Source: Bacteroidota bacterium (lineage in GTDB: Bacteria; Bacteroidota; Bacteroidia; UKL13-3). Taken from it: 32,156 nt of DNA. A program made the position numbers and the translations under genes. Positions within the stretch are counted from its first letter, which is position 1; each line of letters starts with the position of its first letter. Under the pieces are notes generated by a model. That model did not search any database and had not been told where the DNA came from. It saw only the letters and a list, made by a program, of their open reading frames with translations. Below are positions 9,144 through 18,387 of this stretch, piece after piece. The stretch lies in the NCBI GenBank assembly GCA_947459415.1, contig CANHDN010000014.1, positions 1 through 32,156 of the forward strand, in the 5' to 3' direction.

Positions 9144-9556
9144 GACGCGCATTATACATGTTCATGGTATGTATTTTATTTTCCTGTTCAGATGCTGAAT
9201 TGGTGAGTATGCAGCAAATTAATAATGGCGCTAAATTATATGAAACCCATTGCAGTAATTGTCATCAGGCCGATGGCAGTGGTCTTGCCTTATTGATTCC
9301 TCCCTTAAAGCAATCTGATTATTTGGTTCAAAATGCCAATGATTTACCCTGTATCATCAAAAAGGGAATCCAAGGAGAGATTTCTGTAAATGGCAATCTG
9401 TATAACCAAAAAATGCCCGCAAATGAGAAACTAAGTGAAAAAGATATCATGGATATTTGTCTGTTTGTGCTCCAAAAGTTCCCTGAAAAACCCATTTTGA
9501 TGCCTGCAGACAGCATAGAAAAATGCTTACACCATTGCTTGGCTAATTCTCATTAA
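9140..9556 (+). CDS. c-type cytochrome lipoprotein
   Basis: GTG start overlapping the upstream stop by 4 bp. Lipobox CILFSCS. Haem motif CSNCHQADGSG; NQKMPAN supplies a plausible Met ligand. Confidence 0.88.
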   Translation: MRRALYMFMVCILFSCSDAELVSMQQINNGAKLYETHCSNCHQADGSGLALLIPPLKQSDYLVQNANDLPCIIKKGIQGEISVNGNLYNQKMPANEKLSEKDIMDICLFVLQKFPEKPILMPADSIEKCLHHCLANSH

Positions 9557-9560
9557 GTTT

Positions 9561-9591
9561 TTTGGGAATTGATAATTAAATCCTAAGTTTG
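9561..9591 (+). promoter_or_regulatory. Bacteroidota-type promoter upstream of ald
   Basis: TTTG (9561-9564) - N19 - TAAGTTTG (9584-9591), 25 bp before the ATG. Confidence 0.6.
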
Positions 9592-9616
9592 CCAACCCAA
9601 ATTTTAAAATACCATT

Positions 9617-10729
9617 ATGATTATTGGCGTTCCAAAAGAAATTAAAAACAATGAAAACCGCGTGGGTTTAACCCCAGCAGGTGTTTCGGCCTTTGTAAAA
9701 GCAGGCCATCCAGTATTTGTTCAATCTACTGCTGGTATAGGCAGTGGTTTTAGCGACCAAGAATATTCAAGTGCAGGTGCAACTATTCTTCCAACTATTG
9801 AAGAGATATATGCCACAGCAGAAATGATTGTGAAAGTAAAAGAGCCAATTGCTTCAGAATATCCTTTGATTAAAGAAAATCAATTGTTATTTACCTATTT
9901 TCACTTTGCCAGCTATGAGCCTCTCACCATGGCTATGATAGAACGTAAGGCAGTTTGCTTGGCCTACGAAACAGTTGAAAAGAAAGATCGTTCGTTGCCA
10001 TTGTTGGTTCCAATGAGTGAGGTTGCAGGTAGAATGAGTATTCAGGAAGGTGCTAAATACCTAGAAAAGCCTATGGGTGGAAGAGGAATTTTATTGGGTG
10101 GTGTACCAGGTGTAAAACCTGCTCAGGTTTTAATTTTAGGTGGTGGTATTGTAGGAACACAAGCGGCAAAAATGGCTGCTGGTATGGCTGCAGATGTTAC
10201 CATTATGGATATTTCTATCCCACGTTTGCGTGAGCTAGATGATATTTTACCTGCCAATGTAAAAACAGTTTATTCAAACGAATACAATATTCGCGAAGCT
10301 ATTAAAACAGCTGATTTAATTATTGGAGCTGTATTAATTCCTGGAGCCAAAGCCCCTCATTTAATTACCCGCGATATGTTAAAAGAAATGCGTCCGGGTA
10401 CTGTATTGGTAGATGTGGCGGTAGATCAAGGAGGTTGTATAGAAACTTGTAAGCCAACTACGCATGAAAATCCAACGTATGAAATTGATGGAATTATTCA
10501 TTATTGTGTAGCCAATATGCCAGGTGCTGTGCCTTATACATCTACATTGGCTCTTACCAATGCAACCTTGCCTTATGCATTGCAATTGGCAAATAAGGGT
10601 TGGAAGCAAGCATGTATAGACAATGAAGAGTTAAGATTAGGTTTAAACGTTGTAAATGGAAAAGTTGTTTACAAGGGCGTATCAGACGCTTTTAATTTAG
10701 CCTATAGCGAAGTAAGTGAAGTATTGTAA
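9617..10729 (+). CDS. ald: Alanine dehydrogenase
   Basis: 370 aa. [23 protein letters not shown]..., Rossmann motif [18 protein letters not shown], and conserved DVAVDQGGC. Confidence 0.96.
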   Translation: MIIGVPKEIKNNENRVGLTPAGVSAFVKAGHPVFVQSTAGIGSGFSDQEYSSAGATILPTIEEIYATAEMIVKVKEPIASEYPLIKENQLLFTYFHFASYEPLTMAMIERKAVCLAYETVEKKDRSLPLLVPMSEVAGRMSIQEGAKYLEKPMGGRGILLGGVPGVKPAQVLILGGGIVGTQAAKMAAGMAADVTIMDISIPRLRELDDILPANVKTVYSNEYNIREAIKTADLIIGAVLIPGAKAPHLITRDMLKEMRPGTVLVDVAVDQGGCIETCKPTTHENPTYEIDGIIHYCVANMPGAVPYTSTLALTNATLPYALQLANKGWKQACIDNEELRLGLNVVNGKVVYKGVSDAFNLAYSEVSEVL

Positions 10730-10754
10730 AAAATATAACAAATTTTTTTAATGT

Positions 10755-10776
10755 AAGGGCGGATTTATCCGCCCTT
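10755..10776 (+). terminator. Hairpin terminator after ald
   Basis: Perfect inverted repeat aagggcggat-tt-atccgccctt. Only a weak T-tract follows. Confidence 0.6.
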
Positions 10777-10800
10777 GCTTGTTTATAAAGGTATACAAAC

Positions 10801-11418
10801 ATCGAACACAAAGATAAACTTAAGGAGGCATTGCGTAAATATGTGCCAGAGGCTGCGCTAAATTTGTGCGTTGAACTAATTATGCAATACCGCCTACACC
10901 TGCATATAGAAGTAGAAAGAAAAGGCAGGTACGGAGATTATACCCCGCACAGCGGGCAAGGTTCTAGAATCTCCATCAACCACAATTTAAGTCCATTTGA
11001 GTTTCTTATTACCTTTATTCATGAGTTGGCACACCATACGGCTTTTCTTAAATACGGTAATAAACACGAGCCTCACGGTGCAGAATGGAAAGAGGAGTAC
11101 AAGTGGTGTATGAGATTTTTCTTCGATTTAGATTTATTTCCTTACGATTTAAAATCGGCTTTGGCTAAGCACATGCAAAACCCCAAATACACCCAAGCCG
11201 CCGATGTAAAGCTGTTGCAGGTGCTGCGTAAATACGATGAACGTAAAGTAGATATTTTAACTTTATCACAACTTCCCGACGGAGCCCTTTTTAAAATGAA
11301 AACCCATCCTATGCTCCTGATGCGTGTTAAATTATTAAGAACCTATGTGCTTTGCGAAAATCCTGAAACCAAAAGCCGGTACAAAGTACATGCTATGGTA
11401 GAGGTGTTAACAGTGTAA
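10801..11418 (+). CDS. SprT-like zinc metallopeptidase domain protein
   Basis: FIHELAHHTAF zinc motif in SprT-like context. The track starts at TTG 10831. The reading frame stays open upstream to a TAA at 10786, with IEHKDKLKEALRKYVPEAAL from ATC 10801. Start is uncertain (10801 or 10831). Confidence 0.82.
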   Translation: MEHKDKLKEALRKYVPEAALNLCVELIMQYRLHLHIEVERKGRYGDYTPHSGQGSRISINHNLSPFEFLITFIHELAHHTAFLKYGNKHEPHGAEWKEEYKWCMRFFFDLDLFPYDLKSALAKHMQNPKYTQAADVKLLQVLRKYDERKVDILTLSQLPDGALFKMKTHPMLLMRVKLLRTYVLCENPETKSRYKVHAMVEVLTV

Positions 11419-11427
11419 ATTGTGCAA

Positions 11428-13143
11428 TTACAACTTTATTTCCAAAACCATTTCTTTGCCTTCTCGCAAAAGGGTTACTTTGGTTTGTAGGCCTTTTTCT
11501 AATTTACCTAAAGTGGCCATATAATCATCCATGCTAAGTATGGCGTATTGGTCTAGTTTGGTAATAATATCACCTCTTTTAATTCCAGCCATAGCAGCGG
11601 GTTTCCCATCGGTGGTGCCATCAACTTTTACTCCTTTGCCTTCGAATAGATAATCTGGCATGATGCCTAATGTTACTTTAAATGCAGACTTTGCTGAGCT
11701 GTTTTCTTTGGTTTTGGTAAATAACATTTTAGGTTGTTTGTCTAATTTGCCAACCAAGGTATATATGTACTTGATTATTTGTAAGGTTCCTGGCAAATTG
11801 ATTAACTCCCAATCATCGCTAGGTTTGTGGTAATCACTGTGGCTACCAGTAAAAAAATGTAATACAGGAATTTCTACATTGTAAAAGCTGGTATGGTCGC
11901 TAGCACCTGTGCCACTTGGGTCGTATTTTACTTTTAAATTGTTTACACTGATAGCTGGCAAAATGCTATCCCAACGAGGTGAAGTTCCTGTACCACTAAT
12001 AGAAAAACTATTTTTAAGCGTATCTAAACGGCCAACCATATCCATGTTTATCATATAGTCTATTTGTGTTAATGGAATGCTTGGGTGATCTACAAAATAA
12101 TGCGAACCCAACAAGCCTTGTTCTTCTCCACTAAAGGCAATAAATAAATAATTATGATTGCGGTATGGAGATTTTTGTAATAGTTCGGCTAATTCAATTA
12201 ATGCTGCGGTTCCGCTGGCATTATCATCTGCCCCATTGTGTATTTGTGGCTTTTCATTTTGTTGTTTACGATAAGTAGAGCCACCTAATTCATTATACCC
12301 CAAATGGTCAAAATGGGCTCCAATTACCACCGTTTGTGCAGCCTTATGATTGATAAATCCAATGACATTGTGGCCTTCTAGTTTAATGCTTGCGGTATCA
12401 ACATTCATGCTAATTTTTGCATTTACAAATTGAGCAGAATCAATTGCTGCTGATTTGCCTAAAAAGTATATAGGCACCATTTTAAAAGGTGCTTTTACAA
12501 TGGGTTTAAAATCTGGCTCCAAAATTTCTTCATGCGTATTCACGATCACAATTCCACTGGCACCCTTTTGTATGGCAATTGATATTTTAGTTTCTATATC
12601 AGATACAGATGCAAGTTGAGCATGTGGGTTATTAAAATCTGGGTGACCCAAACGCATGACAACAATTTTACCTTTTATGCTTTTAATAGAAGCATAATCA
12701 TTTATTCCTAGTTCTGGTGCTTCAATTCCATATCCCACCCAAACACATTTGCCCGATATCTTTCCTGGCTTACTCATAGCGAGGGGAAAATTTTTACTCG
12801 GATTAATTTGAATGAAATGATGTTTCCCTTGCTTATTTTCTATCATGAGTTCTCCTTTTTTACATACTATTTTATGTAAATGAAAACTTTGTAAATACCC
12901 ATCCTCACCCTTGGGTAGAATATTTAAAGATTGAAAGTTTTCTACGATAAACTCATAAGCTATTTTTTCTCCTCTGCTTCCCATTAATCTTCCCTCTAAA
13001 TGGTCATCTGCCAAATAGGAAATATTATGTTCCAAAGATTTTAAAATATCGGATTCGGCTTTTGGTAAGCTTTGCGCTTGAGCAGGCTTATAACCAAAAT
13101 AAAATAGGGTAGTTAAACAAAAAAGTTTAAATAAATAATTCAT
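11428..13143 (-). CDS. M28-family metallopeptidase with PA-like insert and C-terminal PDZ domain
   Basis: Signal peptide. VVIGAHFDHLGY, NGADDNASGTAALIELAE, AFSGEEQGLLGSHYF, GTGASDHTSFY, HKPSDDWELI, and C-terminal PDZ (KPAAMAGIKRGDIITKLD). Confidence 0.93.
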   Translation of the reverse strand: MNYLFKLFCLTTLFYFGYKPAQAQSLPKAESDILKSLEHNISYLADDHLEGRLMGSRGEKIAYEFIVENFQSLNILPKGEDGYLQSFHLHKIVCKKGELMIENKQGKHHFIQINPSKNFPLAMSKPGKISGKCVWVGYGIEAPELGINDYASIKSIKGKIVVMRLGHPDFNNPHAQLASVSDIETKISIAIQKGASGIVIVNTHEEILEPDFKPIVKAPFKMVPIYFLGKSAAIDSAQFVNAKISMNVDTASIKLEGHNVIGFINHKAAQTVVIGAHFDHLGYNELGGSTYRKQQNEKPQIHNGADDNASGTAALIELAELLQKSPYRNHNYLFIAFSGEEQGLLGSHYFVDHPSIPLTQIDYMINMDMVGRLDTLKNSFSISGTGTSPRWDSILPAISVNNLKVKYDPSGTGASDHTSFYNVEIPVLHFFTGSHSDYHKPSDDWELINLPGTLQIIKYIYTLVGKLDKQPKMLFTKTKENSSAKSAFKVTLGIMPDYLFEGKGVKVDGTTDGKPAAMAGIKRGDIITKLDQYAILSMDDYMATLGKLEKGLQTKVTLLREGKEMVLEIKL

Positions 13144-13945
13144 ACATTAACTTAAAAAATACGATGGATGCAAAACTTGCAAACGTGAAACGAATAATTT
13201 TATGTGAGGTCTTTTGAGATAAATTTACTCCAATCGGTGCAAATATAAAAGTGCTCAGAATAAGAGGCATTACAATGGGTAATACAATATAACCAATTTG
13301 ATAGTGGCTGATTATTTGATCTGGAATATCTGTTAGGTTGTAAATGCCCATGGCAATTGCAAAAAAAGGGATTACGCCATTGGAAATGGAACTTGCTTTT
13401 TTGATTGGCTGTTTAAATAGGTCTGTAAAAATAGGAGTCATAACCACGCCCCCACCCAAGCCAGAAAATGCGGTAACAATTCCAGCTAAGAATCCGGTAC
13501 TGCCATAATAAATTACTTTATCTTTAACCAAATGTTTCGAATTTGTTTTGGGCTTTGTTAAATACATTTTAGCTACGATGAGAAGCAGCATGCTTCCAAA
13601 TACATAGCTAAAAACTGTTTTATTGTACCAGGTCCCATGTTTTATAAGATAAGTGATGAGTAAGGCAGAAACTATTCCGGGCAAGGCGGTTTGTATAATT
13701 TGTTTGGGGTAAAAATTGCCGTTTTTATATTGATAATAACTTGATACACTGCCCGAAAAAATAATTGTAAATAGAGAATTAGCTAAAATAGTTTTAACTA
13801 AAATGTCTGAATGAATGCCTAACTTTTTTAAATAATATTCTATGATGGGAATATACACTACACCTCCTCCAACTCCTAGAAATCCAGATAAAAATGCTGC
13901 AAGTCCGCCAAAAATAAAGAGTATTAGGTAATCTATGGGTTCCAA
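13127..13945 (-). CDS. TauE/SafE-family sulfite exporter / membrane protein
   Basis: Duplicated glycine-rich motifs FLGVGGGVVYIPII and FSGLGGGVVMTPIF. Polytopic. Confidence 0.88.
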   Translation of the reverse strand: MEPIDYLILFIFGGLAAFLSGFLGVGGGVVYIPIIEYYLKKLGIHSDILVKTILANSLFTIIFSGSVSSYYQYKNGNFYPKQIIQTALPGIVSALLITYLIKHGTWYNKTVFSYVFGSMLLLIVAKMYLTKPKTNSKHLVKDKVIYYGSTGFLAGIVTAFSGLGGGVVMTPIFTDLFKQPIKKASSISNGVIPFFAIAMGIYNLTDIPDQIISHYQIGYIVLPIVMPLILSTFIFAPIGVNLSQKTSHKIIRFTFASFASIVFFKLMYELFI

Positions 13946-13950
13946 CTATT

Positions 13951-15615
13951 CTATTTTTTTAGCTTGGTGTTTGGGCTCAAAATTTCGCTATATCTCTCCG
14001 GAGATTGAAGTGTTTTGAGTGCTTCATTAATTTCTAAATCATGTGCAAAGGATGCTTCAATTCTTCCTTTTTGGAAATAATAACGTTTAACAATTTCTTC
14101 CTCTAACAAAGAAATTATTTCTTCCTTGTTTTTATCCATGTCGGCCTGTTTATCTTGTTTTAGCTGTGACTTCATTTTTTCATAAGATGCTTTTATGGCA
14201 TCGAAGTAATTTTCTGACTCAGCTTTTTTCTTGAGCTCTTCTAAACTTTTTTCTGTTTGGGTGCTATAATCTAATTCTTGGGATTCAGCCATTTTTTTGA
14301 AGGCTTCAAAATCTGAATGATTCAAAGCAAATAGTTTAGGTTCTCCGATGCTATCGTGTGTGTTGCGGTATTGGGTGGCAAAGTCAAAAATAAGCTGTTT
14401 AGCAAGCAGGCTTTGCGTAATTTGAGCAAATGGTTTAAGCGCTACTTTAATGTCTGGATCTACGCCACCTCCATCATAGACTTTTCTTCCATTTTTGGTT
14501 TTAAACTCTTTTTTAAGTGAGTCTGGCACTGCACCCACGCTGCCATCATCATTTCTATGGCTGTAATCTAATGCCTGAATACACCTTCCGCTGGGAGTAT
14601 AATACTTGGCGGTGGTTATTTTAATTTGCGTGTTATAGCTCAGCGGGCGTGTACTTTGCACTAGCCCTTTTCCAAAGCTTCTTTGCCCAATTACAATTCC
14701 TCTATCTAGGTCTTGAATGGTTCCAGATACAATTTCTGAGGCCGATGCAGATCCTCTATTTACAAGCACAGCAATTGGGATTACTGGATCTGTTGCACCC
14801 ATCGTAGTTTCATAGCTTTTATCCCATTCACTTACCTTTCCTCTGGTATAAACTACTTGTTGTCCTTGCGGAATAAATACATTTACAATATTAACTGCTT
14901 CATTTAGTAAACCACCCGGATTGCCACGAAGGTCTAAAACAAGTTGTTTGATCCCCTGTTTTTTGAGTGAAACCAAAGCATCACGCACCTCCTTGCTAGC
15001 TTCTTGGGTGAAGCCAGTGAGTTTAATATATCCGGTTTCTGGATTAATTAAGCCATAATAGGGTACATTTTTAACCTTTATTTCTTCTCTTACAATTGTT
15101 TTTTGTAGTTCTTGCCCATTGCGTTTTATGATTAGTTTTAAAGCAGTTCCTGCTTGCCCTTTTAAGAGTTTGCTCACATCTGAGGTGCTTTTACCCTTAA
15201 TATCTTTTCCATCTACTTGGATAATGATATCTCCAGCACGCAAGTCTGCCTTATAGGCTGGGTAGCCTTCGTAGGGGTCTGTTATCACAACATAATCGTC
15301 TTTTTGGCCAATTTGTGAGCCTACGCCTCCATATTGCCCTGTCATTTGATATCTAAAATCTTCTGCCTCGGCCTCACTGATAAAATTGGTGTAAGGGTCT
15401 AAGGTTTTAAGCATTTCATCAATCGCTTTTTTGTTTAACTTGCCTGCATCAATTCCATCTACGTAATAGGTATTTATTTCTCTGAACACAGAGGCATACA
15501 ATTCTAGGTTTTTGGCAATTTCAAAATAATTATCGCCAATTTTAAAGGAGAATAAACCTATGATGGTAAGCGATAGTAGAATATACCAGCGGAATTTTTT
15601 TACAAACATTTTCAT
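13951..15615 (-). CDS. S41-family C-terminal processing peptidase with PDZ domain
   Basis: PDZ segment (YEGYPAYKADLRAGDIIIQVDGKDIKG), LVLDLRGNPGGLLNEAV, NRGSASASEIVSGTIQDLDRG, and GQRSFGKGLVQ catalytic Ser/Lys motifs. Confidence 0.95.
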   Translation of the reverse strand: MKMFVKKFRWYILLSLTIIGLFSFKIGDNYFEIAKNLELYASVFREINTYYVDGIDAGKLNKKAIDEMLKTLDPYTNFISEAEAEDFRYQMTGQYGGVGSQIGQKDDYVVITDPYEGYPAYKADLRAGDIIIQVDGKDIKGKSTSDVSKLLKGQAGTALKLIIKRNGQELQKTIVREEIKVKNVPYYGLINPETGYIKLTGFTQEASKEVRDALVSLKKQGIKQLVLDLRGNPGGLLNEAVNIVNVFIPQGQQVVYTRGKVSEWDKSYETTMGATDPVIPIAVLVNRGSASASEIVSGTIQDLDRGIVIGQRSFGKGLVQSTRPLSYNTQIKITTAKYYTPSGRCIQALDYSHRNDDGSVGAVPDSLKKEFKTKNGRKVYDGGGVDPDIKVALKPFAQITQSLLAKQLIFDFATQYRNTHDSIGEPKLFALNHSDFEAFKKMAESQELDYSTQTEKSLEELKKKAESENYFDAIKASYEKMKSQLKQDKQADMDKNKEEIISLLEEEIVKRYYFQKGRIEASFAHDLEINEALKTLQSPERYSEILSPNTKLKK

Positions 15616-15699
15616 TTCGGGTTCAAATTAAGCTTTAAAATTTAAAACGTAATTATCTGCTAAAAATTTTTGCTGGATTCGAATCGGCAGTTATTCAAA

Positions 15700-15927
15700 T
15701 TATGGTAATGGGTCGTGTCCATGGCTGCCCCATGGATGACAGCGAGAAATTCTTTTAATACTATACCAAAATCCTATAATGGGTCCATATTTTTGAAATG
15801 CTTGTATGCTGTAAGCACTGCATGTAGGAGTATACCTGCATGCATTTGGTAGCAGGGGCGAAAGTGCTAATTGGTAAAATTTAATCAGCCAAATGAAGGG
15901 TAGGCTTAAGATTTTTTTTAAGTTCAC
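15700..15927 (-). CDS. yidD: Membrane protein insertion efficiency factor YidD
   Basis: 75 aa. [32 protein letters not shown]...[14 protein letters not shown]. Confidence 0.96.
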   Translation of the reverse strand: MNLKKILSLPFIWLIKFYQLALSPLLPNACRYTPTCSAYSIQAFQKYGPIIGFWYSIKRISRCHPWGSHGHDPLP

Positions 15928-16297
15928 TGATTAATCTTTGGATGGCTTTGATAAAAAATGGCTCATGTTTATGGAAATCTAAACTCTCTGCACTCACCCA
16001 ATTAATTGAAAGTGCAATGGGAGTTTGATTTTCTTCTAAAAATTGTACTAAGGGCTCTTTATTGAGTCGGTATAATTCTTTAAGCAGGCGTTTTCTATGA
16101 TTTCTATCAACTGCTTTTTTAAGTTTCTTTTTTGAGCTTATAAATATAACTGCGCTAAAAGATTCTTGAGGTAATTCTAGGGTTTGAAATGAAAGTCTGA
16201 AACCATGCAATAAAAAGGCTGGACATTGTTTGGTGAATAAAGAATCTATTAAAATCTTTTTATTCAAGCGTTCAGATTTACTCAGTGTTTGTCTCAA
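15881..16297 (-). CDS. rnpA: Ribonuclease P protein component
   Basis: [21 protein letters not shown] motif, N-terminal [18 protein letters not shown], and synteny rpmH-rnpA-yidD. Confidence 0.93.
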   Translation of the reverse strand: MRQTLSKSERLNKKILIDSLFTKQCPAFLLHGFRLSFQTLELPQESFSAVIFISSKKKLKKAVDRNHRKRLLKELYRLNKEPLVQFLEENQTPIALSINWVSAESLDFHKHEPFFIKAIQRLISELKKNLKPTLHLAD

Positions 16298-16324
16298 TTT
16301 TCTTTGTTTTCAAACAGTATAAAT

Positions 16325-16355
16325 AAAAAATCCCGCACCAGTTTACCTGTTCGGG
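16325..16355 (-). terminator. Terminator-like hairpin between rpmH and rnpA
   Basis: Reverse strand TTCCCGAACAGGTAAACTGGTGCGGGATTTTTTATTT. Stem with one or two mismatches, followed by a T-tract. Confidence 0.5.
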
Positions 16356-16406
16356 AAATTTGTTTTAAGAATTTGAATGCCTTATTGGAAGATAGGCAGT
16401 ATTTTC

Positions 16407-16568
16407 TTAATGCTTATGACGTTTTTCGTCAGAAACAGTTAATTTTTTACGACCACGTGCTCTACGGGCTTTAATTACTTTTCTGCCAGACGCGCTAGCC
16501 ATTCTCTCGCGGAAGCCATGTTTGTTCTTACGCTTTTTTATCGATGGGTTAAATGTTGGTTGAGCCAT
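16407..16568 (-). CDS. rpmH: 50S ribosomal protein L34 (absent from ORF track)
   Basis: Reverse-strand translation [53 protein letters not shown], a clear L34. Confidence 0.97.
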   Translation of the reverse strand: MAQPTFNPSIKKRKNKHGFRERMASASGRKVIKARRARGRKKLTVSDEKRHKH

Positions 16569-16640
16569 TGCCTTAATTTTTTAGGACTGCGAAAATATGT
16601 ATAATTTTTGGGATGACAAATATTTTTTGTGAAAAAGATT

Positions 16641-16678
16641 AAAAAAAAAGAGTTCCGATTGATCGGAACTCTTTTTTT
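16641..16678 (-). terminator. Rho-independent terminator downstream of the small lipoprotein gene (may work in both directions)
   Basis: Perfect 11-bp stem agagttccgat-tg-atcggaactct flanked by A9 and T7. Confidence 0.88.
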
Positions 16679-16698
16679 AATTTCTGTTGAGCTAAGAA

Positions 16699-16938
16699 TT
16701 ACTTAGTTTCAGCAGCAGGTGCAGTCTCAGCAGCAGGAGCAGCTTCAGCAGCAACTGCAGTTGTGTCTTGTACCATAGAAGCTTCTAAAGCAGCTAAAGA
16801 ATCTGCGTTACGTTGTGCAGCTTCGATAGAATCTTGAACTCTTTTTTCTTCAGCTTTCTTTTTTTCTTCAGCAGAAGGACCACAAGCTACGATAGCCAAC
16901 ATAGCAGAAGCGGCAAGGATTGATAATACTTTTTTCAT
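16699..16938 (-). CDS. Small Ala/Glu-rich lipoprotein
   Basis: MKKVLSILAASAMLAIVACGPSAEEKKKAEEKR... lipobox. The track ORF starts at 16980, but MKKVLSI at 16938 is the plausible start. C-terminal AAEAAPAAETAPAAETK. Confidence 0.8.
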   Translation of the reverse strand: MKKVLSILAASAMLAIVACGPSAEEKKKAEEKRVQDSIEAAQRNADSLAALEASMVQDTTAVAAEAAPAAETAPAAETK

Positions 16939-17013
16939 TTTACTTGGTTTTAAATTGTTATTTTCTAAAATCGTTTGCAAATTTACAAGGATTTTTCACA
17001 AATACAAGTTTTT

Positions 17014-18327
17014 TTACTTTTTTCTAAAATAAATGGTGATTGGAACTCCTGAAAAGTCGTACTCCTCTCGAATTTTATTCTCAATATATCTTTTGTAGCT
17101 ATCGCTTACATATTGGGGCAAATTGCAGAAAAACACAAATTTTGGACTTTTTCCTGGCAATTGGGTAGCGTATTTGATACTAATAAATTTGCCTTTCACA
17201 GAGGGTGGCGGATAGGCAGAAACAATGCGTTCAACAAATTCATTTAACTTGGAAGTTGTAATTCTGCGGGTTCTATTTTCAAAAACCTCCATGGCAACCT
17301 CTACAGCTCTATGAATCCTTTGTTTTTCTAGGGCAGAGGTGAAAATAATGGGTACATCATCAAAAGGTTGTAATTTTTCCTTTATCTGAAGTTCAAAGTT
17401 CCGCGCTGTGTTGGTTTCTTTTGCCATTAGGTCCCACTTATTTACAAGTATTACCAAACCTTTCCCATTTTTAACTGCCAAACTTACCAGATTTAAATCT
17501 TGTTGATCTAATCCTAATTGTGCATCTAATACTAAGATGGCAATATCACAATTTTCTAAGGCTCTTAGCGAGCGCATTACCGAGTAGAATTCAATGTCTT
17601 CGTTAACTTTTTTCTTCCTTCTAATTCCTGCTGTATCTACTAATAAAAATTCTTTTCCGTAAAATTTATAATGTGAATTGATGGTATCTCGGGTAGTTCC
17701 AGCAATATCTGTAACAATATTTCTTTCTTCTCCGAGCAATGCATTTACCAGTGATGATTTGCCTACATTGGGTCTACCTACTACAGCAATTTTTGGAATT
17801 TCTTCTGCATCCTCTGTTATAACTAAATCTTCCGGCGGAATTAAAGATACAATTTCATCTAATAAATCTCCAGTTCCGCTGCCACTTCCAGATGATATAC
17901 AGAATAAATTATCAAATCCTAGGCTGTAAAATTCATATGAATCATGTTCTTTTTCAAAGGTGTCACATTTATTTACCACCACTAAGGTTGGCTTTTTACT
18001 TCTGCGCAGTAAATTTGCGAAGGCAGCATCTAAATCTGTAATGCCTGTTTGAACATCAACCATAAATAAGATTACATCTGCCTCATCTATGGCAATTTTC
18101 ACCTGATCGCGAATGGCTGTTTCAAATATATCGGTGCTGTTGTGCACGTATCCGCCAGTATCAATTAATACAAATTCTCTATTTTGCCATTCTGCTTTTC
18201 CATAATGACGATCTCTGGTTACCCCGCTAAAATCGTCTACAATGGCCTTGAATTCGCCCATTAATCGATTAAATAAGGTTGATTTTCCTACATTTGGCCT
18301 GCCAACAATTGCAACGATATTGCCCAT
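17014..18327 (-). CDS. der: Ribosome biogenesis GTPase Der (EngA)
   Basis: Two GTPase domains: [14 protein letters not shown] / DTGG / NKCD and [14 protein letters not shown] / DTAG / NKWD. C-terminal KH-like domain. Confidence 0.97.
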   Translation of the reverse strand: MGNIVAIVGRPNVGKSTLFNRLMGEFKAIVDDFSGVTRDRHYGKAEWQNREFVLIDTGGYVHNSTDIFETAIRDQVKIAIDEADVILFMVDVQTGITDLDAAFANLLRRSKKPTLVVVNKCDTFEKEHDSYEFYSLGFDNLFCISSGSGSGTGDLLDEIVSLIPPEDLVITEDAEEIPKIAVVGRPNVGKSSLVNALLGEERNIVTDIAGTTRDTINSHYKFYGKEFLLVDTAGIRRKKKVNEDIEFYSVMRSLRALENCDIAILVLDAQLGLDQQDLNLVSLAVKNGKGLVILVNKWDLMAKETNTARNFELQIKEKLQPFDDVPIIFTSALEKQRIHRAVEVAMEVFENRTRRITTSKLNEFVERIVSAYPPPSVKGKFISIKYATQLPGKSPKFVFFCNLPQYVSDSYKRYIENKIREEYDFSGVPITIYFRKK

Positions 18328-18387
18328 TTTCTAGTTTTTGAACCTACAAAATTAGGCAAAATTTCCCATAACTGTTTGTTTATACTC

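Noticed and set aside
9328-9516. Antisense 62-aa ORF in the cytochrome c gene
   Set aside because: Shadow ORF with no independent support.
10379-10609. Antisense 76-aa ORF in ald
   Set aside because: Shadow ORF of a conserved enzyme.
16289-16474. 61-aa plus-strand ORF across the rnpA/rpmH junction
   Set aside because: Covers the rpmH 3' end and a hairpin on the opposite strand; no coding signal.
17678-17929. Antisense 83-aa ORF in der
   Set aside because: Shadow ORF.
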